The notes below the pieces were generated by a model. It ran no database searches. It was not told the origin of the DNA and saw only the letters and a program-made list of their open reading frames with translations. Below, in pieces: positions 42,325 through 51,267 of a stretch of 64,000 bases of DNA. Where the stretch lies: positions 1-64,000 of the forward strand of contig CALMZE010000048.1 of NCBI GenBank assembly GCA_937870585.1, written 5' to 3'. Every line of letters begins with the position of its first letter. Within the stretch, counting starts at the first letter, position 1. A program made the position numbers and the translations under genes. This stretch comes from an uncultured Sphingomonadales bacterium (GTDB taxonomy: Bacteria; Pseudomonadota; Alphaproteobacteria; Sphingomonadales; Sphingomonadaceae).

Positions 42325-44337
42325 TCAGAATTTCACGCGGATGCTGCCGGTCACATTCGTGCCGTCCGCAGGGCTGTGCAGGCTCTGCGCGCCATCCCAC
42401 CAGTCATATTCATAATATTCGTTTGTGAGATTCTTGGCAGACAGAGAGAGCTCCATCTTGTCACTCAACTGGTACGCCACTTCGGCATTGAGCGTGGCAA
42501 AATCGCCCCAGCGGCCGCGATTGTTCGTGGTCGCCAATTCATAGTCTGACTGGCCACCGCCCCAGACAGAGAGCCGCACTTTGGGAATGGCGGTGAAATC
42601 CACACCGCCGGAAAAGAGCCAGTGCGGCACATGGTCGATTTCGTTGCCCAGCAGCAGCGGAGTCGCGGGATCAGGTTTGGTGATGACCGCCTTCTGCCAT
42701 GCCACCGCACCCCAGAAGGAGAGCCCCTCTGTCGGCTTGGCGGACAGTTGCACATCCACGCCCTTGCGCCGCGTGCCGCCCAGATTGTCGAAGTCGCCGA
42801 GCGGATCGTTAAGCTTGCGCTTGATTTCGCCGGTCGCGGTCTGCTTCCACGCGGCGAGACGCCCTTCGAGCGAACCGCGCTTCAACTTGATGCCTGCTTC
42901 CCAGCCTTCATTGATGGAAGGATCAAGGTCGATCAGGCGCGGCGCGATCAGATAGGCTCCGGATTCGGTGCCGATCTGGAAGGTCTTGCCCCAGTTTCCG
43001 TAGACCGTAACGCCCTCCAGAGGGGTGAGTGCAACCGACAGCTTGGGCTGCTTGATCGTGCCATAATCATTGGCACGCGCGGTCGTCTTGTTCAGGCGGT
43101 TGGCATAGTTGCCGCTCACCCAATCCCAGCGATAGGCGGGCGTGATCTTCAGCCAGTCGGTCGGCTCCAATATGGCCTGCACATAGATGCCGCCGACGGT
43201 GAGGTGCATTTTCTGGTCACGCGTTTGCGCGGTCGGCACGCGATTGACGGCGGTGAAGCGCAGCGACGTGTTGTCCTGCTTCTGGAAATCGCCACCGGCT
43301 TCGAGCATCATGTGCATCCCGCCCAACTGCGCATGATAATGCGCGGCGGCGAGCGCACCCCAATGATCCTCATTCGTCACGCGACGCTGCTGCGCGGCTC
43401 CGGCTGAGAATTTGACGAAGCGGTCATCGCGCGTGCGGTTGAAATAGGCCTTGGCCATCAAGTCGAAATTGTCGCTCAGCGCGGCATCGAAATGACCTGA
43501 AAATTGCTGCAACTTGCGCACATCGCCATCAGTCGCGTTATAGGCATTGGTCATTTTCTTGTCGCGGCGAGAGTCCAGATAGGTCAGATAGCCTGGCTCC
43601 TGCGCATTCGATTTGTAATGCCGCGCGATGAAGCCCAGGCTCACGTCATCGCTGAAATTATAGAACCATTTGCCTGCCAGACTGAGCCGGTTCAGATCGC
43701 TATGATCGCGGAAGCCCTTCGAGTCCCGATAGGCGACGAGGTAATTCTGGCTGAAACCGCCCTTTTCATAGCCGGCTGAGACCTGCCCTTCATAGGTGGA
43801 ATAGCTGCCTGCGGAAACCTTCGCATCCAGATAGGTGCCGCCGATGCGGGTGATGATATTGGCATTGCCTGCAATATTGTGCAGCCCGTAGCGCGGGTCA
43901 GACGTGCCGCGCACCACTTCCACGCCTGCAATGTCGAGCGGGAAGACTTGATCAATATAGAACATGTTGCCCGACGCGACGTTAGAGGGCACGCCATCAA
44001 TCAGCAGCTTGACCGCGTTGATCTCCCCTTCGCCGTTAAAGCCGCGAAACGCGAACTTGCCGCTGGTCGCGCCCTGGTTGAAGTTGGTAACGAGCACGCC
44101 GGGCAGGCGCCCGACCAGTTCCCACGCGTAATTGACGTTGGCATTCTGCGCGACATCTGGCCCCAGCGTATCGACCGAGGTGATGACGTTGGCAGAAGAG
44201 CCTGCCATGCTCTTGGCGGTGACAACGATTTCACCGCCCACGGTGAAGCCGGTATCGGCCTCCTGTGCAAAAGCAGAGGTGGAGGTGAACAGAGCGAGAA
44301 GACACGCAGAGGCGCGCGCGAAAGACTTGGAAAACAT
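42325..44337 (-). CDS. TonB-dependent receptor 1
   Basis: A 670-residue outer-membrane receptor. A signal peptide (SACLLALFTSTSAFAQ) is followed by EIVVTAKS (TonB box region), a plug with LVGRLPGVLVTNFNQGATSG, KFAFRGFNGEGEINAVKLLI and DIAGVEVVRGTSDPRYGLHN, and a barrel ending with NLTNEYYEYDWWDG and SIRVKF. The layout is that of siderophore-type receptors. It is the first gene after a repeat element and is followed 14 bases later by the second receptor. Two different receptors in one operon may cover two forms of the same ligand. Confidence 0.9.
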   Translation of the reverse strand: MFSKSFARASACLLALFTSTSAFAQEADTGFTVGGEIVVTAKSMAGSSANVITSVDTLGPDVAQNANVNYAWELVGRLPGVLVTNFNQGATSGKFAFRGFNGEGEINAVKLLIDGVPSNVASGNMFYIDQVFPLDIAGVEVVRGTSDPRYGLHNIAGNANIITRIGGTYLDAKVSAGSYSTYEGQVSAGYEKGGFSQNYLVAYRDSKGFRDHSDLNRLSLAGKWFYNFSDDVSLGFIARHYKSNAQEPGYLTYLDSRRDKKMTNAYNATDGDVRKLQQFSGHFDAALSDNFDLMAKAYFNRTRDDRFVKFSAGAAQQRRVTNEDHWGALAAAHYHAQLGGMHMMLEAGGDFQKQDNTSLRFTAVNRVPTAQTRDQKMHLTVGGIYVQAILEPTDWLKITPAYRWDWVSGNYANRLNKTTARANDYGTIKQPKLSVALTPLEGVTVYGNWGKTFQIGTESGAYLIAPRLIDLDPSINEGWEAGIKLKRGSLEGRLAAWKQTATGEIKRKLNDPLGDFDNLGGTRRKGVDVQLSAKPTEGLSFWGAVAWQKAVITKPDPATPLLLGNEIDHVPHWLFSGGVDFTAIPKVRLSVWGGGQSDYELATTNNRGRWGDFATLNAEVAYQLSDKMELSLSAKNLTNEYYEYDWWDGAQSLHSPADGTNVTGSIRVKF

Positions 44338-44388
44338 GTGAGAATATCCTGAACTGGATGGAATAATGCGCCGCCTGCATCATCAAAA

Positions 44389-44479
44389 CCGTTCGCCCTG
44401 AGCGTGTCGAAGGGCTGTCCTTTGCTGGTCACAAACATGTCCAGAAAAGGCAGTGCTTCGACAAGCTCAGCACGAGCGG
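44389..44479. repeat. Paired-hairpin repeat
   Basis: Arm 1 is GCCCT..AGGGC with loop variant GAGCGTGTCGA. Arm 2 is TGCT..AGCA with GAGCTTGTCGA. It separates the DUF2946 gene from the TonB receptor operon. Confidence 0.9.
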
Positions 44480-44508
44480 AGTGGGCCGGTTGCAGCGACT
44501 CCGGAAAA

Positions 44509-44907
44509 TCAGTTCAGGGCAGGAGGTCCGGTCTTGGGCGGAGGCGGTGCCGCCAGCCCGCGCCCGATTGCCACAGAATGGGAAACGAGGACCAGCGAAG
44601 CGCCATAGGCAGGCACGGCCGCAACCACAAAGGGTGCAGCAGGAAGGTCGAATGCCAGCGATGTCGCGCTGAACACGCAGCTGCCATCCTTGTGCTGATC
44701 GCTGCTATCCTTGTCCGCATGGGCTTTGCCCGTGGAATCGAGCCAGACCATCGCCTCGCCGCTGCCAGAGCAGATGCTGATCCAGCGGCCATCCTGCGCA
44801 CTGGGCATCCAGCCCGCAGGCACCAGAAGCCGCGCCAGCAGCACCAACGCGAACATCGCCGCGACGAGGCGCGTGCGATCCTGCGAAAATGTGCGAAGCG
44901 GATTCAT
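44509..44907 (-). CDS. DUF2946-like exported protein
   Basis: A 132-residue protein with an N-terminal membrane or signal helix (LVAAMFALVLLARLLVPAGW), then GWMPSAQDGRWISICSGSGE, a hydrophilic DKDSSDQHKDGSCVF stretch and the Pro-rich end APPPPKTGPPALN. These are the marks of the DUF2946 family, often encoded beside TonB-dependent copper receptors. The start at 44907 is chosen because the longer frame to 44943 lacks a signal-like start. His and Cys residues in the loop could bind metal. It precedes the receptor operon on the same strand, with a repeat in between. Confidence 0.7.
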   Translation of the reverse strand: MNPLRTFSQDRTRLVAAMFALVLLARLLVPAGWMPSAQDGRWISICSGSGEAMVWLDSTGKAHADKDSSDQHKDGSCVFSATSLAFDLPAAPFVVAAVPAYGASLVLVSHSVAIGRGLAAPPPPKTGPPALN

Positions 44908-44952
44908 GCGCGTCCGGTTAGACCTGAGCGGGCAGAAGGGCAAGGCCTTCGC

Positions 44953-45705
44953 TTACGCTTCCGCCAAGGCCGCTTCTGTAATCGGAATGGCGGCAGGCGT
45001 TCCTACGTCAAACCAGTTGCCAGAATGGACGACGCCATAAAAGCGCCCTGCGGCAATCGCCCGATCCCAGAAGACGTTTGTCGAGAAACTGTCTCCCGGC
45101 GGATCGGCGAGCAAACGCGGGTGCAGGATCTGGATGCCAGTCCACACATAGGGCGCCACGCGACCATGCTTGCGGCGTGAGAGGCGACCGAGCGGGTCCA
45201 TGTGGAAATCGCCCTGCCCGGCATGGCACGTGGCGCGCGCCAGCGGGACGAGCAGCATCAGCGCGTCCATCTTGTCGCCGTCCCATTGCGACGCCATCAA
45301 GCGGATGGAGTTCACCGGGCCATCGAGCCAGATATTGTCCGTATTGACGCACAGGAACGGGTCTTCGCCCAGCAGGGGCTTGGCCTTCATCAACCCGCCG
45401 CCCGTTTCCAGAAGCAGCCCACGCTCGTCAGAGACATGCACCTCAAGATCCGCCGCTTTGCGCTTCATATGGGCTTCAATGGCGTCCGCCAGATAATGGA
45501 CGTTGATCACGACACGGCCCACGCCAGCATCGCGCAGATGATCGAGCACATGATCGAGCAAGGTCTGCCCTGCCACTTCCACCAGAGGCTTGGGGCGCGT
45601 GGCGGTGAGCGGGCGCATCCGGGTGCCCTTGCCCGCTGCCATCACCATGGCGGTTGAAGGCACCTTCGCCGTGGGTTGCGGGCGGAGCGAAAGCGGCTTC
45701 CTCAT
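44953..45705 (-). CDS. murU: MurNAc-1-P uridylyltransferase-type nucleotidyltransferase MurU
   Basis: A 250-residue nucleotidyltransferase. MVMAAGKGTRMRPLTATRPK is the sugar-nucleotide signature, followed by LVEVAGQTLLDHVLDHL, LLETGGGLMKAKPLLGEDPF and VNTDNIWLDGP (Asp pair). With AmgK upstream it would convert MurNAc-1-P to UDP-MurNAc, a peptidoglycan recycling route that bypasses de novo synthesis. The ATG overlaps the amgK stop (ATGA). The product assignment relies on this pairing. Confidence 0.85.
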   Translation of the reverse strand: MRKPLSLRPQPTAKVPSTAMVMAAGKGTRMRPLTATRPKPLVEVAGQTLLDHVLDHLRDAGVGRVVINVHYLADAIEAHMKRKAADLEVHVSDERGLLLETGGGLMKAKPLLGEDPFLCVNTDNIWLDGPVNSIRLMASQWDGDKMDALMLLVPLARATCHAGQGDFHMDPLGRLSRRKHGRVAPYVWTGIQILHPRLLADPPGDSFSTNVFWDRAIAAGRFYGVVHSGNWFDVGTPAAIPITEAALAEA

Positions 45706-46700
45706 GCAGCGAACTCCGCCCAGAAGGGCGCGCGCTTTTCAGGCGGCACATGGGCATCGAACCACGCCTTCAGCGGTGCATTGACCGGGTGCGCTAGATC
45801 GCGCTCCAGCAGCCCCCACATGCGCGGCTGGAACTGGCGGTATCCCGGCTTGCCATCACGCTTCCAAAGGCGGACGAACACGCCCAATATGCGTGTGTTG
45901 CGCTGTGCGCCAAGCGCCCAATAGGCATCCTCAAAACCCGCTGCAGGCTTGGCCGCCGCAATATAACGCGCCAGCATCTCGGCCTCTATGGCCGGCGTCA
46001 CGTCCCGCCTCGCATCTTCCAGCATGGAGACCAGATCATAGGCCGGATGCCCCACCAGCGCGTCCTGAAAATCCAGCAGGCCGAAACGGACGAGACCAGA
46101 CTTGCTCTCAACCAGCATCACATTTTCCGCATGGAAATCCCGCAATTCGGCAACATGCTGCCCCTGCGCGTCGATGGGCGATAGCACCGCTTCCCATGCC
46201 GCGCGAAAACTGGCCGCGTCCAGATCGAGCCCAACGGCAGGCCCATACCATTCGGTGAACAGCCCCACTTCATCCAGCCATTGCGCAAGGCCATGCGTGT
46301 GCAGACCGGCAGGCGGCGTGTGGCGATGCAGTTCCACCAGGACATCGGTGATTCCACTGTAAATCTCCCGCTCCAGCGACAAGTCTGCGTCAACCGTCTC
46401 GCGCATCCGCACCGATCCCAAATCCTCGATCAGCAGCAGGCCCGCATCCAGATCACGCGCCAAGATACGCGGCGCGGAAAAGTCGTTCGCCACCAGCCAT
46501 TCGGCCATGCGGATGAACGGCGTCAGCGCCTCCTTCTCCTGCGTGGCATCCATCAGCACCGCAACGCGATCAGGCGCGACCACGCGAAAATACTTACGCG
46601 GCGACGCATCACCGGCGAGCGGCACAATCTCCGCATCAGACCAGCCATGAGCATCCACAAAGGGACGCGCGGAATCGGGAGGTGTCATGTCCAAAGCCAT
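45702..46700 (-). CDS. amgK: N-acetylmuramate/GlcNAc kinase AmgK
   Basis: A 332-residue kinase of the aminoglycoside phosphotransferase fold. The nucleotide region is PLAGDASPRKYFRVVAPDRV, the catalytic loop DFHAENVMLVESKSGLVRFG and the metal-binding LLDFQDALVGHPAYDLVSML. AmgK phosphorylates MurNAc at C1 in cell-wall recycling and feeds MurU, which overlaps it by 4 bases. ATG 46700 with GGGGAG upstream is chosen; it overlaps the tsaE 3' end by 16 bases. The gene order tsaE-amgK-murU is common in alphaproteobacteria. Confidence 0.87.
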   Translation of the reverse strand: MALDMTPPDSARPFVDAHGWSDAEIVPLAGDASPRKYFRVVAPDRVAVLMDATQEKEALTPFIRMAEWLVANDFSAPRILARDLDAGLLLIEDLGSVRMRETVDADLSLEREIYSGITDVLVELHRHTPPAGLHTHGLAQWLDEVGLFTEWYGPAVGLDLDAASFRAAWEAVLSPIDAQGQHVAELRDFHAENVMLVESKSGLVRFGLLDFQDALVGHPAYDLVSMLEDARRDVTPAIEAEMLARYIAAAKPAAGFEDAYWALGAQRNTRILGVFVRLWKRDGKPGYRQFQPRMWGLLERDLAHPVNAPLKAWFDAHVPPEKRAPFWAEFAA

Positions 46701-47125
46701 CGCGCTCCCCAAGACGGCGGCACGTCCGCTGTCAAGCGCCGCCCCTCTCCTTCCGGATCAATTCGCAATTTCAGCGCGTGCGGCCAGAGCCGGTTGCCCA
46801 GTCGTTCGGGCCACTCGATCAGCAATGCGCTATCATACAGCGCATCATCCAGCCCAAGTTCTTCGGCTTCGTCCGCATCCTCCAGCCGGTAGAGATCGAC
46901 ATGCCACACTGGCACGCGCACCAGCGGCGGATCATAGGGGATGACGAGTGAAAAGCTCGGACTCGGGGCCTCTTCGGCCAGCCCCAATCCCGCGAGCAGA
47001 CCACGCGCCAGACTGGTCTTACCCGCCCCCAGATCGCCGGAGAGCGCAATGACATCGCCGGGCTGGATCAGGTCCGCCAGGTGGCGGCCAAACGCGTGAG
47101 TGGCTTCAGGGGTGGGGAGGATCAT
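46685..47125 (-). CDS. tsaE: tRNA t6A synthesis ATPase TsaE
   Basis: A 146-residue P-loop protein. Walker A is in IALSGDLGAGKTSLARGLLA (about residues 26-45), PSPSFSLVIPYD is switch-like, and VWHVDLYRLEDADEAEELGL is the family signature. TsaE works with TsaB and TsaD to add threonylcarbamoyl to A37 of ANN-decoding tRNAs in the cytosol. It overlaps amgK. A repeat element lies between its start and the divL stop. Confidence 0.94.
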   Translation of the reverse strand: MILPTPEATHAFGRHLADLIQPGDVIALSGDLGAGKTSLARGLLAGLGLAEEAPSPSFSLVIPYDPPLVRVPVWHVDLYRLEDADEAEELGLDDALYDSALLIEWPERLGNRLWPHALKLRIDPEGEGRRLTADVPPSWGARWLWT

Positions 47126-47141
47126 TGTGTCTTACCCCACT

Positions 47142-47233
47142 CCGCTCGTCCTGAGCTTGTCGAAGGACTGTTTTTCTTCTTGGCACAAACGCATCAAGAA
47201 AGGACAGCCCTTCGACAAGCTTAGGGCGAGCGG
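47142..47233. repeat. Paired-hairpin repeat
   Basis: Arm 1 is GTCCT..AGGAC and arm 2 is CCCT..AGGG with a GAGCTT to AAGCTT-type loop change. It occupies the gap between divL and tsaE. Confidence 0.9.
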
Positions 47234-47254
47234 GCATTTTTACTGATCGCGGTC

Positions 47255-49603
47255 TCACCGAGGCAACTCAATCGAAACCGCCGTCCCCTGCCCCGGTTCG
47301 GAAGCGAGCGTCAGCGTACCGCCATGCGCTTCGATGAACTGGCGGGCGAGTGGCAGGCCAAGCCCCAGCGTCGCCTCTGTGCCACGCGCATCGGCCACGC
47401 GGCTGAACCGGTCGAACGCGCGCGCCTGTTCCGCTGCGTCCATGCCGGGGCCATTGTCTGACACGACGATCCGTGCGGTCGCCGCATCGCCATCGGCATG
47501 GAGCAATACGCGGCCCCCGGCAGGCGTGAACAGGCAGGCATTGTCGAGCAAATGATCGAGCGCTTGCTTCAGCTTGCGCGCATCGCCCTTGAGCGCGCCG
47601 ACCATCGGATCTACGAACACCGCAAATTCGATGCCCTTCGCATCCGCCACCGGCTTGTGATCGCGTGCGGCGTCATGAACAAGCATGGCGAGTTCAATCG
47701 GCTTGCGTTCGAGGGGCAATGCGCCTTCACCATGCTGGGTCAGGTCAAGCACATTGTCGATCAGCCCACCCAGCTTGCCTGAAGCTTCGAGAATGGCCTT
47801 CACATAGTCCGCCGCCTGCTCTTCCAGCGGCCCAGCCAGCCCTTCATCCATCATTTCGGCAAAGCCCTGAATGGCCGTCAACGGGGTGCGCAATTCATAG
47901 CTCATGTTGGAGACAAAGGCCGATTTCACCTTGTCGGCTTCCTCCAGCGCCATCGCCCGTTCGCGCAATGCGCCTTCCACCTTTCGGCTGTCGGTAATGT
48001 CGAGCATCGTCAGCAGCGCATTGCCATCGGGTAGCGGCACCGCCGCCATCTCGAAATGCTGACCCGATTTGAGCGCGATGCGCCCGCCGCGCTGGGTGCG
48101 TTCGATGGTCGCGGATTTGACGAGATCGCGGATCAGCACCGCGCGCTCGGGCGCGGTCAGGCGGCTCGCCACCTTTTCCACCAGCGTATCGACATGCGGA
48201 TGCGCGGAAAGCACCGCATCATCCAGATCCCAGCATTCCGCAAAGCGGCGGTTCCAGAGGTGGAGGCGGCCATCGCCTTCAAACACGCCCACCACTTCAA
48301 ACAGATTGTCGAAAGTCGCGGTGCGGACGCGCAACAGCGTATCGCGCGCGCTGGCCAGTTGCGCCTGTTCGGTGCGGTCCTCAAAAACGAGCAACAGCCC
48401 GCCATCGGGCAAGGGCTGCGCGACCACGCGGAACTGCGCGCCGCCGGTCAGAAGCCAATTTTCTTCGACAGCATCGGGCGCGGTGAACCAGCCGCGCCGT
48501 TCCGCCTTCCACGCCGGGAAATCGCGCACTTCGGGAACACGTTCAGCCTCCCGCAACCGATCAAGCAGCCGTTCAAATTCTGGATTCTCCGCGAGCCATT
48601 CGGGCTTGAGCCCAAACATCGCGCGGAACGGCTGGTTGCAGAAGGATAGGCTCTTGTCCGGCGCGAACTGGACGACACCTGCCGAGAGCCTGTCGAGCAT
48701 CGCCCGCTGCGTGGCTTCAAACTCGCGATAGGCCGCGTCAGCGCGCTGCACCTCTTCAATGTCGAGCGCAAAGCCCGCCACGCCTGCATCGCCCAGCGGC
48801 ACATCCACAATGCGGAACGAACGCCGGTCCCCCGCCACGGTGACGGGCATGACGGTGGTGACCGATTGGCTCGCCTCCTGCGCGGCCTTGGCCGTGGCAA
48901 GCGGTCCGCTGCCGCCGCCCGCATCTGCCAACTCAATGCCTTTTTCGATCACATCGCGCGGGGATTCGCCTTCCACGGCCTTTACATAGGCCGCGTTGAC
49001 GAGCGCCAGCTTCAAATCAGGCCCGCGATGCCACATCGGCACAGGCGCGGCTTCGATCAGGCCGGAAAGGCGATCAAAGGCGGTCTGCAAGGCGTTCACC
49101 TGTTCACCCAGTCGCCCGATTTCAGCCTGACTTTCGGTCGCGTCGAACCACCACAGGATCACCGATCCGCTCTGCCCGATCCGCGCGGCTGCCGGAGCCC
49201 CCTTGACGAGCAAGGTCCGCGCCGAACCGCGCGCGCGCAACGCCAATGTGAAGCTGCGCCCGGTCTTCTGGACTGCGGCCACATCGCGGGAGAGCGCGTC
49301 ACCATCTTCATGCGTCAGCCCGGCATCATCGCCCACCAGATCGGTGAGGAAACGGGGGCTGCGCGAGAGGCCCAGCCAATCGGCGAGCCGCGTCGGTGCT
49401 TCAATCCGTCCGTCAGAGCGCACCATCAGCGGCAGCGCTGGTGCGGATTCGAGCAGAGACGCCAGCCGGTCCGCCTGACTCGTTGAAAATTCGGCCTTCT
49501 TGCGCAGTTTGAGGCCCGACCAGACGGCCCAGACCGCCAGCGCCAGCCACAGCGCCATCACGGCACCGATCAAGACGGCATAAGGAATGGGAAGCGTCAG
49601 CAC
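47255..49603 (-). CDS. divL: DivL-type pseudo-histidine kinase
   Basis: A 782-residue membrane protein. It has an N-terminal helix (AVLIGAVMALWLALAVWAVW), then several PAS-like domains (about 60-520), a dimerisation domain and a GHKL ATPase domain with HLLDNACLFTP, DNGPGMDAAEQ and TLGLGLPLARQFIEAH. At the place of the phosphorylated histidine the sequence reads AFVSNMSYELRTPLTAIQGF, with Tyr569 instead of His. Tyr at this site is the hallmark of DivL, which activates the CckA-ChpT-CtrA phosphorelay and senses DivK. The tsaE-amgK-murU neighbourhood agrees. The start is GTG. Confidence 0.9.
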   Translation of the reverse strand: MLTLPIPYAVLIGAVMALWLALAVWAVWSGLKLRKKAEFSTSQADRLASLLESAPALPLMVRSDGRIEAPTRLADWLGLSRSPRFLTDLVGDDAGLTHEDGDALSRDVAAVQKTGRSFTLALRARGSARTLLVKGAPAAARIGQSGSVILWWFDATESQAEIGRLGEQVNALQTAFDRLSGLIEAAPVPMWHRGPDLKLALVNAAYVKAVEGESPRDVIEKGIELADAGGGSGPLATAKAAQEASQSVTTVMPVTVAGDRRSFRIVDVPLGDAGVAGFALDIEEVQRADAAYREFEATQRAMLDRLSAGVVQFAPDKSLSFCNQPFRAMFGLKPEWLAENPEFERLLDRLREAERVPEVRDFPAWKAERRGWFTAPDAVEENWLLTGGAQFRVVAQPLPDGGLLLVFEDRTEQAQLASARDTLLRVRTATFDNLFEVVGVFEGDGRLHLWNRRFAECWDLDDAVLSAHPHVDTLVEKVASRLTAPERAVLIRDLVKSATIERTQRGGRIALKSGQHFEMAAVPLPDGNALLTMLDITDSRKVEGALRERAMALEEADKVKSAFVSNMSYELRTPLTAIQGFAEMMDEGLAGPLEEQAADYVKAILEASGKLGGLIDNVLDLTQHGEGALPLERKPIELAMLVHDAARDHKPVADAKGIEFAVFVDPMVGALKGDARKLKQALDHLLDNACLFTPAGGRVLLHADGDAATARIVVSDNGPGMDAAEQARAFDRFSRVADARGTEATLGLGLPLARQFIEAHGGTLTLASEPGQGTAVSIELPR

Positions 49604-49681
49604 GCGGGCACCTGCGGGTTCATGCTATCCGCCTTAGAGGATCAAATGCCGGGGTGCTAGAGTGGGAAGCCCATCAATAGA

Positions 49682-49772
49682 CCGCTCGTGCTGAGCTTGT
49701 CGAAGCACTGCTTTGACTGTAACGCGACGGAAGCAAGAAAGGGCAGCCCTTCGACACGCTCAGGGCGAACGG
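49682..49772. repeat. Paired-hairpin repeat
   Basis: Arm 1 is GTGCT..AGCAC and arm 2 is CCCT..AGGG with loop variant GAGCGTGTCGA. It lies upstream of divL and downstream of the cupin gene. Confidence 0.9.
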
Positions 49773-49801
49773 AAATGTGAAGCGAGCGCCCTATCCATTC
49801 C

Positions 49802-50188
49802 TCACCGCGCCCGGGCTTCAGTCCCCAGCCCCGCCGTGATGAACAGCGCCGTGGCCTCCCCTTCCACGTCCGCCGTGTGCCACACGCCGGGCGGGTTGAT
49901 GGCATAGTCACCCGGCCCCACCGTCACGCGCTCGATGCGGCCATCGGGGAATTCCTGGATCAGCGTCATGCTGCCCGATATGCACACCACCACTTCGTCA
50001 CCCGCCGGGTGCATTTCCCAACTGTCCCAGCTTTCGGTGAAGCGGTGGGCGGAAACGAGCCGTCCCTCCGCCCCGTCCGCGCCATGGCGGGCTCCGTAAG
50101 CCTCATACCACGGGCCGCCGGTAAACTCCGGTTGCGGCACCACGGTGGCCCCAAGCCCCAGATGGAGCGGATGGGTGAAGATGTTCAC
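49802..50188 (-). CDS. Cupin-domain protein
   Basis: A 128-residue single-domain cupin. The first motif lies in WEMHPAGDEVVVCISGSMTL and the second in VGPGDYAINPPGVWHTADVE, where His and Glu/Asp would bind a metal. Its role may be a small dioxygenase, an isomerase or a sensor; nothing fixes it. The GTG start overlaps the stop of the yghU gene, so the two are co-translated and may act in the same detoxification step. Confidence 0.82.
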   Translation of the reverse strand: MNIFTHPLHLGLGATVVPQPEFTGGPWYEAYGARHGADGAEGRLVSAHRFTESWDSWEMHPAGDEVVVCISGSMTLIQEFPDGRIERVTVGPGDYAINPPGVWHTADVEGEATALFITAGLGTEARAR

Positions 50189-51063
50189 TCCGCCGCCTGC
50201 AACTTGTCGAGCGTCTTCGTTTCAAAATCCCCCGCATCATGGCGTTCGGGCAGCTGCATGTGCGGAGGCCCCCACGGACGGTTGACCATGCGACCGCGCT
50301 GCACAGCGGGCCGCGCGGCGATCAGCTTCCTCCAGCGTTGCACATGGGTATACTCCTCCACCTGAAGGAATTCGCCCGCGCTATACGCCTCGCCTGATGC
50401 GACATTGCCGTACCAGGGCCAGATCGCCATATCTGCAATCGAATATTCATCGCCCGCCATATATTCATTCTCGGCGAGATGGCGATTGAGCACATCCAGT
50501 TGACGCTTGGTCTCCATCGCAAAGCGATCAATGCAATATTCGATCTTCACCGGCGCATAGGCATAAAAATGCCCGAACCCGCCACCGACATAGGGCGCGC
50601 TCGCCATCTGCCAGAACAGCCAGTTGAGTGTTTCGGTGCGCTTGGCCGGATCCTCGGAGAGAAACTCGCCAAACTTCTCCGCCAGATGCAGCAGCATCGA
50701 ACCCGATTCAAACAACCGCACCGGCGTGTCACCAGAGCGGTCCATCAGCGCCGGAATCTTGGAGTTGGGGTTGATGTCCACAAAGTCCGATCCGAACTGG
50801 TCGCCATTGCCGATCACGATCATCCACGCGTCATACTCCGCGCCGGTGTGACCCAGCGCGAGCAGTTCCTCGAACATGATCGTCACCTTCACCCCGTTGG
50901 GCGTGCCCATGGAGTAGAGCTGGAAGGGATGCTTGCCGATCGGCAATTCCTTCTCATGCGTCGCGCCCGCCACCGGGCGGTTGATGTTCGCAAACGCGCC
51001 GCCATTCGCCTTGTCCCACACCCAGACTTTGGGCGGCGTATAATCGGAAAGCGTCTGGCTCAT
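50185..51063 (-). CDS. yghU: Glutathione-dependent disulfide-bond oxidoreductase YghU
   Basis: A 292-residue glutathione S-transferase-fold protein of the Nu class. The N-terminal extension has YTPPKVWVWDKANGGAFANI, a hallmark of YghU/YfcG. FQLYSMGTPNGVKVTIMFEE starts the thioredoxin domain, NPNSKIPALMD and LFESGSMLLHLAEKFG bind glutathione, and the helical domain has YSIADMAIWPWYG. It reduces disulfides with two glutathione molecules bound. AGGAG precedes the ATG. A cupin gene is coupled to its stop. Confidence 0.93.
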   Translation of the reverse strand: MSQTLSDYTPPKVWVWDKANGGAFANINRPVAGATHEKELPIGKHPFQLYSMGTPNGVKVTIMFEELLALGHTGAEYDAWMIVIGNGDQFGSDFVDINPNSKIPALMDRSGDTPVRLFESGSMLLHLAEKFGEFLSEDPAKRTETLNWLFWQMASAPYVGGGFGHFYAYAPVKIEYCIDRFAMETKRQLDVLNRHLAENEYMAGDEYSIADMAIWPWYGNVASGEAYSAGEFLQVEEYTHVQRWRKLIAARPAVQRGRMVNRPWGPPHMQLPERHDAGDFETKTLDKLQAAE

Positions 51064-51267
51064 GGTGGGTCTCCTGTTTGATATATGGAGACGGGTATAA
51101 GGCGTTGCGCGCGCTTGTGTAGAGGGGAGATGCGGAGAGCGCGCCGTTTGCGCTCCCGCGCAGCCATAGAGGGGATTTTAAGAAGAAGGCGGCAGTATTA
51201 GTTGGGCCGCGCTAATCACAGTGACGTAGTGCGATATATATACATTGGATTCTTGGAGATTTGCGGG

